From Actinacidiphila cocklensis (GTDB taxonomy: Bacteria > Actinomycetota > Actinomycetes > Streptomycetales > Streptomycetaceae): 64,000 nucleotides of DNA. Position 1 is the stretch's first letter. The number at the start of each line of letters is the position of its first letter. A model generated the notes under the pieces. The model saw only the letters and a program-made list of their open reading frames with translations. It had not been told where the DNA came from and ran no database searches. The stretch spans positions 28,891-92,890 of the forward strand of contig NZ_CAJSLV010000066.1 in the NCBI RefSeq assembly GCF_907177275.1. Direction: 5' to 3'. The position numbers and the translations under genes are program-made. Shown one piece after another: positions 1 through 8,096 of the stretch.

Positions 1-158
1 GCCGCCGCACCCATCCGGGTTCCGACGAGTGCGCGGCCAGCACCAGGGCGCGGTTGGTCACCGACTTCGATCCCGGCACCGTGACGGTCGCGTCCACGGC
101 ACCGGGCGCGGTGGGGGCGGCCCACCAGGGGGGGGGAGTGCGCGGCGCTGTCGCTCAT
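1..158 (-). CDS. aroA: 5' part of aroA, EPSP synthase, with an apparent +1 frameshift in a G tract
   Basis: 3-phosphoshikimate 1-carboxyvinyltransferase makes EPSP in the shikimate pathway in the cytoplasm. Only the N-terminus is here, running off the left edge. The minus strand encodes TVTVPGSKSVTNRALVLAA, the strongly conserved EPSP synthase N-terminal substrate-binding segment, followed by EPGWVRR. The expected start is ATG at 158 (MSDSAAHSPP), but it is not in frame with the conserved segment. The two frames meet at a run of nine G (128-136 on the + strand), and eight G would restore one frame. In the conserved frame a TGA lies just upstream and the only other start is a GTG immediately before DATVTVPG. 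This is either a homopolymer sequencing error or a real lesion. Family identity is secure; the intactness of the gene is not. Confidence 0.8.
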   Translation of the reverse strand, partial: MSDSAAHSPPLVGRPHRARCRGRDRHGAGIEVGDQPRPGAGRALVGTRMGAA

Positions 159-330
159 GAGGCCCAGCGTAGTGGCTCGGGTACGGGGAGATAAGTCGGC
201 GAATGAGCCGAAACCTCCCGGAAATCGAAGATCGCTCGAAGGCCGCCGAGAGTGGAATGTCCCATTCGGGGACGCGCGGAGTCATCTCCTGGCCGTCGCA
301 AGGGCATCAGGACCGGACCGGTCGTGCGGG

Positions 331-1044
331 TCAGCGGGCCAGCAGCCAGCGCCCGCCGCCGACCAGCGAGCACACCGCGACCCCGTAGAAGAACAGCAGC
401 CACAGCGCGGCCGGGGTGCGGGTCAGCCGGGCCAGCTGGTCCGCGTCCGACGAGCCGCTGCGGTCCCTGCGCCGGCTGCCCTGCAGTTCGGCGACCGGCC
501 GGGCGCCTCCGACCAGCAGGAACCAGACCACGAGATACGCGAAGGCCGCCTGCACCTGCGCCTTGGTCAGCCACGACACGAGCAGGAACAGCGCGCCGGT
601 CAGCACCACCGTCAGCGCCCCGTACGCGTTGCGGATCATGACCAGCATCACCAGCAGCAGCGCCGTCGCCCCCCACAGCAGCGCGGTTATGTGCCCGGCG
701 GCCAGCAGGGCCGCGCCCGCCAGGCCCAGCAGCGGCGGCGCCGTGTAACCGGCCGCGGCGGTCAGGATCATGCCCAGGCCGTGCGGTTTGCCGCGGGAGA
801 CCGTCAACCCGGAGGTGTCGGAATGCAGCCTTATGCCGTCGAGTCGCCGCCCGCTGAGCAGGGCCACCAGGCCGTGCCCGCCCTCGTGCGCGATCGTCAC
901 CGCGTTGCGCACGATCCGCCACACCCCGCCGGACAGCACCGCCGCCAGCGCCACCACCGCGGTCGCCCCGATCAGCCAGCGCGGCGGGTCCGCCTGCGCC
1001 CCGGTCAGCCGGTCCCACATCTCGCTGATGTTCGCGACGTTCAT
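331..1044 (-). CDS. M50 family metallopeptidase-like integral membrane protein
   Basis: A 237-residue membrane protein. About five hydrophobic segments surround IVRNAVTIAHEGGHGLVALL, which carries the HExxH-type zinc motif as HEGGH near residue 55. This is the arrangement of M50B-like intramembrane proteases. A basic stretch (GSRRRDRSGSS) precedes the last membrane segment. The start at 1044 gives a short hydrophilic N-terminus. It lies 172 nt upstream of aroA in the same direction and is divergent from the SRAP gene. Such genes beside aroA are common in Streptomyces, and no substrate can be inferred from the sequence. Confidence 0.85.
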   Translation of the reverse strand: MNVANISEMWDRLTGAQADPPRWLIGATAVVALAAVLSGGVWRIVRNAVTIAHEGGHGLVALLSGRRLDGIRLHSDTSGLTVSRGKPHGLGMILTAAAGYTAPPLLGLAGAALLAAGHITALLWGATALLLVMLVMIRNAYGALTVVLTGALFLLVSWLTKAQVQAAFAYLVVWFLLVGGARPVAELQGSRRRDRSGSSDADQLARLTRTPAALWLLFFYGVAVCSLVGGGRWLLAR

Positions 1045-1155
1045 TCGGCGCCCATTCCCTCACGTCCTCCGCCACGGCTCCGGCCGTGCGCTTCCTTCGT
1101 ACGTCCTTGCGATCCGCCCGCCGTCCGGGCCGGTGGTCGTGGCAGTCTGGCACCC

Positions 1156-1995
1156 ATGTGCGGTCGATATGCGGCGAGCCGGAAACCAGAAGACCTTACG
1201 GGCCTCTTCGGGGTCACGAAGTGGGACCCCACCGAGGCGCTCGCCCCGGACTACAACGTGGCGCCGACGAAGGACGTCTATGTCGTACTGGACCGTCCGG
1301 TGCGGGACTCCGGTTCCCCGGACCCGGTGCGCCAGCTGCGCGTGCTGCGCTGGGGCCTGGTGCCGTCCTGGGCGAAGACCCCGGACGTGGGGGTGAAGAT
1401 GATCAACGCGCGGGCCGAGACCGTGGCGGAGAAGCCGTCCTTCCGCCGCGCCCTGGCCGCCAGGCGCTGCCTGATACCGGCCGACGGCTATTACGAGTGG
1501 GTGACCGCGGCCGGCGAGCTGCAGCTGGAGCAGGAGGGCCGGCGCAAGCGGCCCCGCAAGCAGCCGTACTTCGTGACGCCCGCCGACGGCTCGGTGATGG
1601 CGATGGCCGGGCTGTACGAGTTCTGGCGGGACCGCACGCTGCCCGACGACCACCCGCGGGCCTGGTGGACCACCTGCACGGTGGTCACCACCGCCGCCGA
1701 GACCTGCGCGCTGGCCGGCTACGAGGGCCGCGGGCCGCGCGCGCTGGCCGACATCCACCCCCGGATGCCGCTGATGATCACCGCCGACCGGTGGGACGCC
1801 TGGCTCGACCCGGCCACCACCGAGCCCGACGCGCTGCGCGGCCTGCTGGCCCCCGGCCTTCGGGAGGGGGGACCCCAGCCCCCCGAGAGCCTGATGCGGG
1901 CCTATCCGGTGGGCACCGCTGTGAGCAATGTCGCGAACAACGGGCCCGAGCTGCTCGACGAGCTGGCGGCGCCCGAGGAGGAGACACTTTTCTGA
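1156..1995 (+). CDS. SOS response-associated peptidase (SRAP/YedK/HMCES family)
   Basis: A 279-residue SRAP-domain protein. Members of this family form a covalent thiazolidine link through Cys2 to abasic sites in single-stranded DNA and shield them. Visible hallmarks are the N-terminal MCGRYA (Cys2 after Met removal), NVAPT, the WGLVPSWA block, INARAET, the catalytic Glu in ADGYYEW and the HPRMP histidine near the C-terminus. The ATG at 1156 is required by the Cys2 chemistry. A -10-like CAGTCT sits 7 nt before it with no Shine-Dalgarno sequence, suggesting a leaderless mRNA. The stop overlaps the ATG of the following hydrolase (TGATG), so the two genes are translationally coupled. Confidence 0.93.
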   Translation: MCGRYAASRKPEDLTGLFGVTKWDPTEALAPDYNVAPTKDVYVVLDRPVRDSGSPDPVRQLRVLRWGLVPSWAKTPDVGVKMINARAETVAEKPSFRRALAARRCLIPADGYYEWVTAAGELQLEQEGRRKRPRKQPYFVTPADGSVMAMAGLYEFWRDRTLPDDHPRAWWTTCTVVTTAAETCALAGYEGRGPRALADIHPRMPLMITADRWDAWLDPATTEPDALRGLLAPGLREGGPQPPESLMRAYPVGTAVSNVANNGPELLDELAAPEEETLF

Positions 1996-2699
1996 TGGAC
2001 GCACCGCCCGCCCCCGCCGCCACCCGCACCGAAGAGGTCGCCACCCCGCTGGGACCCGCACGGATCAGCTGGTACGGCACGGGCCGGCCGCGCAGCGTGC
2101 TCGCGCTCGGCCATGGCGCGGGCGGCGGCATCGAGGCGCGCGACCTGGTCGCGCTGGCCGCCGCGCTGCCGGCGGCCGGCGTGGTCGTGGCCCTGGTGGA
2201 GCAGCCCTGGCGGGTCGCGGGCCGCAGGCTCGCCCCCGCGCCCGCGACCCTGGACACCGGCTGGGCCGCGCTGTGGCCGGCGCTGGCCGAGCCGGGCCTG
2301 CCGGTGGTCGCGGGCGGGCGCAGCGCGGGCGCCAGGGTCGCCTGCCGTACCGCGGAGAAGCTGGGCGCCGCCGCCGTCCTGGCGCTGGCCTTCCCGCTGC
2401 ACCCGCCGGGCCGCCCGGCCTCCTCCCGCGCCGCGGAGCTGACCGCGGCCGCCGGCGTCCTGCCGCTGCTGACCGTGCAGGGCGGGCACGACCCGTTCGG
2501 GCGCCCAGGCGAGTTCCCCTCCGCCCACGCGCCGGTGGAGGTGCCGTACGCCGACCACGGCTTCGGCGTGCCCAAGCGGGCCGACATCACCGCGGAACAG
2601 GCGCTCGCGGTGCTCACCGGGGCCGTCACCGACTGGCTGGCGGGCCTCGGACACGCAGAGCCGCGGCCCGCCGCCGCACCGTCTCCACCCCGGGAATGA
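1995..2699 (+). CDS. alpha/beta-hydrolase family protein (KANL3/Tex30-like)
   Basis: A 234-residue soluble alpha/beta hydrolase. It has the oxyanion-side GHGAGGG motif, the nucleophile elbow GRSAGAR, an acid in QGGHDPFG and a terminal histidine in YADHGFG, so the triad is complete and correctly ordered. Its length suits the small dienelactone-hydrolase/KANL3-Tex30 type. The substrate is unknown. It starts inside the stop codon of the SRAP gene. Its own last codons and stop overlap the -35 element of the sigR promoter (2692-2697), so the 3' end of this gene doubles as regulatory DNA. Confidence 0.88.
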   Translation: MDAPPAPAATRTEEVATPLGPARISWYGTGRPRSVLALGHGAGGGIEARDLVALAAALPAAGVVVALVEQPWRVAGRRLAPAPATLDTGWAALWPALAEPGLPVVAGGRSAGARVACRTAEKLGAAAVLALAFPLHPPGRPASSRAAELTAAAGVLPLLTVQGGHDPFGRPGEFPSAHAPVEVPYADHGFGVPKRADITAEQALAVLTGAVTDWLAGLGHAEPRPAAAPSPPRE

Positions 2700-2718
2700 C
2701 GACACCGGCAGCAGTGTT
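2692..2718 (+). promoter_or_regulatory. SigR-dependent autoregulatory promoter of sigR (p2 type)
   Basis: GGGAAT at 2692-2697, then exactly 18 nt, then GTT at 2716-2718. This matches the SigR consensus GGGAAT-N18-GTT exactly. It lies upstream of the extended sigR reading frame (first ATG 2776), which is where the autoregulated promoter sits in S. coelicolor. The -35 element overlaps the stop codon of the upstream hydrolase gene. Confidence 0.9.
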
Positions 2719-2976
2719 GTGCCAGGCGGAAGACGCAAAAAGCAGTGACGAGGCTTTGGTGAGAGAGGCATCCGCATGGTTTCAGCCGCATGCCGGCCCC
2801 GGGCAGAGGCCACCGCTCAGTCGGCGGTCGCCGCACCGTTCGTGAACTGGGCCGAGTGGCCCGCCGCGGGCGACGGCAAGGACGTTGGCAAGGGCGGATC
2901 GGGCGCGTCACTCGCCAGTGCAATATCCTCCGAGACGAGCGTGTCCGCTTTGGGACTCGCTGGCGTTTCTGAGGAG

Positions 2977-3642
2977 GTGGGTCCGGTCACCGGCACCGAC
3001 GACAGCACGGCGGGAACCGCGGGTGCGTCCGGTCAGGCATCGCAGGAGAGCAGCACGGAGCGCACCGAGCGCTTCGAGCGGGACGCCCTCGGGTTCCTCG
3101 ACCAGATGTACTCGGCCGCGCTGCGGATGACCCGCAATCCGGCCGACGCGGAGGACCTGGTGCAGGAGACGTACGCGAAGGCGTACGCGTCCTTCCACCA
3201 GTTCCGTGAGGGCACCAATCTGAAGGCCTGGCTCTACCGCATCCTCACCAACAGCTTCATCAACTCCTACCGCAAGAAGCAGCGTGAACCGCTGCGCAGC
3301 GGTTCCGAGGACATCGAGGACTGGCAGCTCGCCCGTGCCGAGTCGCACATGTCGACGGGTCTGCGCTCCGCGGAGGCGCAGGCGCTCGACCACCTGCCCG
3401 ACTCGGACGTGAAGGCGGCGCTGCAGGCGATCCCGGAGGAATTCCGCATCGCGGTGTATCTCGCGGACGTCGAGGGCTTTGCCTACAAGGAGATCGCGGA
3501 CATCATGGGAACGCCCATCGGCACGGTGATGTCCCGACTGCACCGCGGGCGTCGTCAGCTGCGCGACCTGCTGGAGGACTACGCCCGTGACCGCGGGCTC
3601 GTCCCGGCGGGCGCGGGAAGTGAGAAGGGCGCGGATTCATGA
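2977..3642 (+). CDS. sigR: ECF sigma factor SigR (thiol-oxidative stress), with in-frame upstream extension (SigR')
   Basis: Group IV RNA polymerase sigma factor that turns on thiol-redox genes when its anti-sigma factor RsrA is oxidised. Region 2 is visible as the segment with NPADAEDLVQETYAKAYASF. Region 4 is visible as ADVEGFAYKEIADIMGTP followed by IGTVMSRLHRGRRQLRDLLE. The canonical start is GTG 2977 (VGPVTGTDDS), with GAGGAG directly before it, giving 221 residues. The same frame is open back to ATG 2776, adding 67 residues, and this longer start lies just downstream of the SigR promoter. In S. coelicolor an N-terminally extended, unstable isoform SigR' is made from that promoter, and the layout here predicts the same. 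It overlaps rsrA by 4 nt. Confidence 0.96.
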   Translation: MGPVTGTDDSTAGTAGASGQASQESSTERTERFERDALGFLDQMYSAALRMTRNPADAEDLVQETYAKAYASFHQFREGTNLKAWLYRILTNSFINSYRKKQREPLRSGSEDIEDWQLARAESHMSTGLRSAEAQALDHLPDSDVKAALQAIPEEFRIAVYLADVEGFAYKEIADIMGTPIGTVMSRLHRGRRQLRDLLEDYARDRGLVPAGAGSEKGADS

Positions 3643-3923
3643 GTTGCGGCAACGCGCATGAGACGGACTGCTCGGAGGTGCTCGGCCACCTCTACGAATA
3701 TCTCGACAACGAGATGTCCGACGATGCTTGTACGAAGTTCAGGCAGCACTTCGAGGAGTGCCACCCCTGCCTGGAGAAGTACGGGCTCGAACAGGCCGTG
3801 AAGAAGCTGGTCAAGCGGTGCTGCGGCTCCGACGACGTACCGACCGACCTGCGGTCGAAGGTGATGATGCGGATCGAGATGATCCGCGCGGGCGAGTCGT
3901 CGGCGGCTGAGCCGGCGTCCTAG
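3639..3923 (+). CDS. rsrA: RsrA, zinc-binding redox-sensing anti-sigma factor
   Basis: A 94-residue ZAS-family anti-sigma factor that binds reduced SigR and releases it when zinc is lost and a disulfide forms. All residues known for RsrA are present at the same numbers as in S. coelicolor: C3, C11, C31, H37, C41, C44 and C61-C62. H37-x3-C41-x2-C44 is the core zinc motif and C11/C44 are the redox pair. The ATG at 3639 overlaps the sigR stop, giving coupled 1:1 synthesis. No gene follows on the same strand for about 300 nt. Confidence 0.97.
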   Translation: MSCGNAHETDCSEVLGHLYEYLDNEMSDDACTKFRQHFEECHPCLEKYGLEQAVKKLVKRCCGSDDVPTDLRSKVMMRIEMIRAGESSAAEPAS

Positions 3924-4220
3924 CCCGGTGCGTCCCGGCCAGGCCCGGCGGCTGTCAAGGCCCATACCGGTGAGGTCGCCCGTACGGGCGTAAAGCGAGC
4001 GTTCCGCGGCTCCGCGGCGGGCGCGGTCCTATCGTCCTGAGTCCCGAGGGGATTTCCCCCCGGGGCGCCCAGGGGCTCCGATGGGGCCGCGCCCGCCGCG
4101 TGTCTGCCGGAGGAGGCCGCTCGCCGTGCCGATGCCGTACGACGCCGGTTCCCGCCGCACGACTCCCCGCACGAGGGGCACAGAATCCTTTCTGCCCCGG
4201 CCGGCCGACAGGACCCGGCG

Positions 4221-4835
4221 GTGAGCCTGGTCACGGCGCTGGTCGCCGCCATGCAGCTCAAGGACCCCTACACCCGCGGCCACGGCGACCGGGTCGGCCA
4301 GGCCAGCGCGCTGATCGGGGCCGAACTGCGGCTCGCCGACGACCTGGTGGCCGCGCTGCGGCTCGCGGGCACCCTGCACGACATCGGCAAACTCGGCGTC
4401 CCCGGCGGCCTGTTGCGCAAGCCCGGGCCCCTCACCGCCGCCGAGCGGGAGACCGTTCAGCGCCACCCCGGGCACGGCTACGCGCTGGTCCGCGGCTCCG
4501 AAGTGCCCGCGGTGGCCCGGGTGGCCGTACTGCACCACCACGAGCGCCTCGACGGCGGCGGCTACCCGCACGGCCTCGCCGGGCGGCGCATCCCCTGGCC
4601 GGCCAGGATCGTCGCCGTGGCCGACGCGCTCGACGCCATGACCTCCACCCGCAGCTACCGCCAGGCCCGCCCGGTGCCCGCCGCGCTGGCCGAGCTGCGG
4701 CGCTGCGCGGGCAGCCAGTTCGACCCCTCGGTGGTCGCCGCGCTGACCCGCGCCCTGGCCCGGCACCCGTGGCCGCCGCCGGTGCCGCTGCCGGGGCTTC
4801 CCGCGGCCCACAGGGGCCGGTCCGCGCGCCTGTAG
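4221..4835 (+). CDS. HD-GYP-like metal-dependent phosphohydrolase, possibly 5'-truncated
   Basis: A 204-residue HD domain protein. It shows H-x-x-R at RGHGDRVGQAS, the metal-binding HD in LAGTLHDIGKLGVP, HPGHGYAL, HHHERLDGGGYPHGLAG (the HHE..DGxGYP signature of HD-GYP phosphodiesterases) and VADALDAMTSTRSYRQ. Members of the family hydrolyse cyclic di-GMP or act on related nucleotides. The chosen start is GTG 4221, with a poor ribosome site. The frame stays open with coding-like composition back to a TGA at 4038-4040 but contains no ATG, GTG or TTG before 4221. That suggests either an unusual start or a gene that lost its N-terminus, since related proteins usually carry membrane or sensory parts in front. 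Confidence 0.85.
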   Translation: MSLVTALVAAMQLKDPYTRGHGDRVGQASALIGAELRLADDLVAALRLAGTLHDIGKLGVPGGLLRKPGPLTAAERETVQRHPGHGYALVRGSEVPAVARVAVLHHHERLDGGGYPHGLAGRRIPWPARIVAVADALDAMTSTRSYRQARPVPAALAELRRCAGSQFDPSVVAALTRALARHPWPPPVPLPGLPAAHRGRSARL

Positions 4836-5058
4836 GCCGAACGGGTGAGGCCCGCTCACCCGGGTGCCCGTCACGCGCCTCACCTGGGCATGGTTGGATG
4901 CCCACGGGGATGGCAAGGAGGCAGGGTGAGGGACGCCGCGGGACGCCGGCGGTGAAGGGCACCGGGTCGGGCTGAGACGACGGCCAAAGTGTGCAAGGTT
5001 GGTGTCGTACCCGCCTGTCCGACGACGTGCGGGCGGTACGAGAAGGGGCCGCACTGAG

Positions 5059-5127
5059 GTGGTGCGGGTCCCCCCGGGGGACGTGATCGTGGTGCGGGAA
5101 GGCGACGTCCTGGCAGTGATCGGCTGA
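5059..5127 (+). CDS. possible 22-codon ORF upstream of the TPR gene
   Basis: A short frame starting with two GTG codons (5059, 5062) and ending at TGA 5125. It encodes VVRVPPGDVIVVREGDVLAV followed by two residues. Twenty of 22 codons end in G or C, a coding-like pattern, and it sits 21 nt before the TTG start of the TPR gene. No Shine-Dalgarno sequence is obvious. It may be a leader peptide, a small protein or chance. The rest of the 4836-5148 interval holds nothing else that I can identify. Confidence 0.3.
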   Translation: MVRVPPGDVIVVREGDVLAVIG

Positions 5128-5148
5128 GCGGGCAGGCGGGTAACGACG

Positions 5149-6150
5149 TTGAAGATCTTCGGCAGAGTGCGGCACCGGCCGTCGCCCACGTGGCGCCAGG
5201 CCACTGACCAGGCGTTCTCGCTGATCGACGACGGCCGCTACGAGGACGCGGGCGCCCTGCTGACCCGGGCCGCCGACCTGGAGCCATGGCTCTCCGAGTC
5301 CTGGTACAACCTGGCGCTGCTGCACAAGTTCCGGCACGACTGGGCGCAGGCCAGGATCGCCGGGCTGCGGGCCGTCGCCCTGCTCGACCGCCCCGTCGGC
5401 GCCCCCGACTGGTGGAACCTGGGCATCGCCGCCACCGCGCTCCAGGACTGGCCGCTGGCCCGCCGCGCCTGGCAGGCGTACGGCCTGCGGATGCCGGCCG
5501 GCACCGGGGCGCGCAGCGGCGAGGAGTCGGCGAGGCTGCCGCTGGGCAGCGCGGCCGTGCGGCTCTCGCCCGAGGGCGAGGCCGAGGTCGTGTGGGGTCG
5601 GCGGCTCGACCCCGCGCGGGTCGAGGTGCTGTCCATCCCGCTGCCGTCCTCCGGGCGGCGCTGGGGCGAGGTGGTCCTGCACGACGGGGTGCCGCACGGC
5701 GAGCGGGACACCGCGGGGCACGGCGGCGGATCGGTCTACCCGGTCTTCGACGAGATCGAGCTGTGGGCGCCCTCGCCCGTGCCGACCTGGCTGGTGCTGC
5801 TCGAAGCGGACACCCCGGGCGACCGGGACGCGCTGGAGCGGCTCGCGGCGGACGCGGGCTACGCCGCGGAGGACTGGTCCTCGTCGGTCCGCCTGCTGTG
5901 CCGCACCTGCTCCGAGAGCCGGATGCCCACGGATGACGGGACGGCGGCGCGGGACCCGCACGACCACGGTGAGCCCGGTCACCCCGGGCACCTCAGCCAC
6001 CTGAGCGAGCACGGCTCGGGCGATCACTGGTCGCCCGAGCGGGAGTGCGGGGTCGCGGCCCCCGCGGGCCTCGTCCGCGGCCTCCTGGACGGCTGGGTCG
6101 CCGACTCGCCCTCCACGCGGGCGTGGCGCGACCTGGAAGAGGTCTGCTGA
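5149..6150 (+). CDS. tetratricopeptide repeat protein
   Basis: A 333-residue cytoplasmic protein. The first 110 residues contain TPR-like helical pairs: AFSLIDDGRYEDAGALLTRA, SESWYNLALLHKFRHDWAQA and DWWNLGIAATALQDWPLARR. The middle is a beta-rich domain (ARVEVLSIPLPSSGRRWGEV, with DEIELWAPSPVPTWLVLLEA further on), and the C-terminus is His/Gly-rich with CRTCSES. The best start is a TTG at 5149 (MKIFGRV) because the homology-like part begins at once. Proteins of this layout are conserved in Streptomyces but have no assigned role. It is followed by the deformylase gene after 254 nt containing short CGGGGAAGG-like repeats (about 6300-6345). Confidence 0.8.
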   Translation: MKIFGRVRHRPSPTWRQATDQAFSLIDDGRYEDAGALLTRAADLEPWLSESWYNLALLHKFRHDWAQARIAGLRAVALLDRPVGAPDWWNLGIAATALQDWPLARRAWQAYGLRMPAGTGARSGEESARLPLGSAAVRLSPEGEAEVVWGRRLDPARVEVLSIPLPSSGRRWGEVVLHDGVPHGERDTAGHGGGSVYPVFDEIELWAPSPVPTWLVLLEADTPGDRDALERLAADAGYAAEDWSSSVRLLCRTCSESRMPTDDGTAARDPHDHGEPGHPGHLSHLSEHGSGDHWSPERECGVAAPAGLVRGLLDGWVADSPSTRAWRDLEEVC

Positions 6151-6404
6151 CCGGAGTTCCACGGTCCCCCCGGGCTGCCCCGTCCGGCCGTCCCGGGATC
6201 TTCCCGCCGTCGTGGCCGGTCGCGGTGTGCCGAAAGGTGCGAACGCCGCAGAAACCGGCAATCACCCGGGGGCGCCGGGAACTGCGCGACAAGCCCCCGC
6301 CCGGGGAAGGCCCGGGGAAGGTCCCGGAACCGGGGGAAGGGCCAGGGCCGGGGGCCGTACCCTGGAACGATTACTCATCCCTGCCCGGAAGGCACACCCT
6401 CCAG

Positions 6405-7043
6405 ATGTCCCAGCAGCACACCGAGACCCCCACCACCGCTCCGGAGGAGCCCTTCCTCGACGACGTGACCGACGCGGAGGCCCGTGAGCTGGCCCACCGG
6501 GAGCGCGGTACGGCGCGTCCGATCACCGTCGTGGGCAATCCGGTGCTGCACCGGGAGTGCAAGGACGTCACCGAGTTCGGCGACGAGCTGCTCGCCCTGG
6601 TGGACGACATGTTCGCCAGCCAGCGCGCGGCCGAGGGCGTGGGGCTCGCGGCGAACCAGATCGGCGTCGACCTGAAGGTCTTCGTCTACGACTGCCCCGA
6701 CGACAACGACGCCCGCCACGTCGGCGTCGTGTGCAACCCGGTCCTGGAGGACCTGCCCGCCGACCAGCGGCACCTGGACGACTCCAACGAGGGCTGCCTG
6801 TCCGTGCCGGGCGCGTACATGGAGACGCCGCGCCCGGACTACGCGGTGGTCCGCGGCCAGGACCTGCACGGCGAGCCGATCGTCGTGCGCGGCAGCGGCT
6901 ACTTCGCCCGCTGCCTGCAGCACGAGACCGACCACCTCTACGGCCGGCTGTACATCGACCGGCTCTCCAAGCGCGACCGCAAGGACGTCCTGCGCCAGAT
7001 GGCGGAGGCCACCCCCAAGTTCGCGACCGTGCCCAACGACTAG
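6405..7043 (+). CDS. def: peptide deformylase
   Basis: Removes the formyl group from the N-terminal Met of new proteins. All three family motifs are present: GVGLAANQIG (motif I), EGCLSVPG (motif II with the metal Cys) and QHETDHLYG (motif III with the two metal His and the catalytic Glu). The 212 residues include an N-terminal extension of about 35 residues seen in several actinobacterial deformylases. ATG 6405 is preferred. The frame is open further upstream, but that part is low-complexity and a GGAAGG lies 12 nt before the ATG. It converges on nrdB with a hairpin between them. Confidence 0.93.
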   Translation: MSQQHTETPTTAPEEPFLDDVTDAEARELAHRERGTARPITVVGNPVLHRECKDVTEFGDELLALVDDMFASQRAAEGVGLAANQIGVDLKVFVYDCPDDNDARHVGVVCNPVLEDLPADQRHLDDSNEGCLSVPGAYMETPRPDYAVVRGQDLHGEPIVVRGSGYFARCLQHETDHLYGRLYIDRLSKRDRKDVLRQMAEATPKFATVPND

Positions 7044-7060
7044 CGGCCCGCCGGGCCGCT
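7042..7060. terminator. short palindromic terminator between def and nrdB
   Basis: AGCGGCCCG-C-CGGGCCGCT is a perfect 9-bp inverted repeat. It starts at the def stop codon and lies just before the nrdB stop on the other strand, so it can serve both convergent genes. There is no U tract, as is usual in Streptomyces. Confidence 0.5.
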
Positions 7061-7064
7061 GCGG

Positions 7065-8096
7065 CTAGAAGTCCTCGTCGAGCGCCACCGTGCCCTCCAC
7101 CGCCACCTGGTAGGCGGAGGGGCGGCGCTCGAAGAAGTTCGTCAGCTCCTGCACACCCTGCAACTCCATGAAGGAGAAGGGGTTCTGCGACCCGTAGAGG
7201 GCCGGGAAGCCCAGTCGGGCGAGCCGCTGGTCGGCGACGCACTCCAGATACGCGCGCATGGACTCGGTGTTCATGCCCGGCAGCCCGTCGCCGCACAGGT
7301 CCCGGCCGAACTGCAGCTCGGCGTCAACGGCTTCGCGCAGCATGTCGGTGACCTCCTGGCGCAGCGCGTCGTCGAAGAGCTCCGGGTCCTCCTTGCGTAC
7401 GGTGTCGACCACGTCGAAGGCGAAGCTCATGTGCATCGTCTCGTCCCTGAACACCCAGTTGGTGCCGGTGGCGAGCCCGTGCAGCAGCCCGCGGGAGCGG
7501 AACCAGTAGACGTACGCGAAGGCGCCGTAGAAGAACAGGCCCTCGATGCAGGCGGCGAAGCAGATCAGGTTGAGCAGGAAGCGGCGGCGGTCCTCGCGGG
7601 ATTCGAGGCGGTCGATCTTCTCGGCGCCCTGCCCGTCGAAGTTGGCCATCCAGCGGAAGCAGAACTGCGCCTTCTCGCGGATCGACGGGATCTCCTCGAC
7701 GGCGTCGAAGGCGGCGGCCCGGTCCGCGGGATCGGGCAGGTAGGTGTCGAGCAGCGTCAGGTAGAACTGGACGTGCACGGCCTCCTCGAACAGCTGGCGG
7801 GACAGGTACAGCCGCGCCTCGGGCGAGTTGATGTGCTTGTACAGGGTGAGCACGAGGTTGTTGGAGACGATCGAGTCGCCGGTGGCGAAGAAGGCCACCA
7901 GGCGGCCGATCATGTGCTGCTCGCCCGGGGTGAGCTTGGCCAGGTCCGCGACGTCGGAGTGCAGGTCGACCTCCTCCACCGTCCAGGTGTTCTTGATCGC
8001 GTCGCGGTAGCGCTCGTAGAAGTCCGGGTAGCGCATCGGCCGCAGGGTCAGTTCGAAGCCCGGGTCGAGCAGGTTCTTCACGGGTGTGCTGGTCAT
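7065..8096 (-). CDS. nrdB: ribonucleotide reductase class Ia, beta subunit
   Basis: A 343-residue radical-generating subunit of aerobic ribonucleotide reductase. Iron-ligand regions are seen in ATGDSIVSNNLVLTLY, LFEEAVHVQFYLTLLDTYLP (Glu/His pair), IEGLFFYGAFAYVYWF and RDETMHMSFAFDVV. The C-terminal tail ends in acidic VALDEDF, the kind of tail that docks into NrdA. ATG 8096 lies in the stop codon of nrdA (TAATG), so the two are coupled in one operon under the cobalamin riboswitch upstream of nrdA. I see no nrdS-like regulator downstream; the next gene is the convergent def. Confidence 0.96.
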   Translation of the reverse strand: MTSTPVKNLLDPGFELTLRPMRYPDFYERYRDAIKNTWTVEEVDLHSDVADLAKLTPGEQHMIGRLVAFFATGDSIVSNNLVLTLYKHINSPEARLYLSRQLFEEAVHVQFYLTLLDTYLPDPADRAAAFDAVEEIPSIREKAQFCFRWMANFDGQGAEKIDRLESREDRRRFLLNLICFAACIEGLFFYGAFAYVYWFRSRGLLHGLATGTNWVFRDETMHMSFAFDVVDTVRKEDPELFDDALRQEVTDMLREAVDAELQFGRDLCGDGLPGMNTESMRAYLECVADQRLARLGFPALYGSQNPFSFMELQGVQELTNFFERRPSAYQVAVEGTVALDEDF

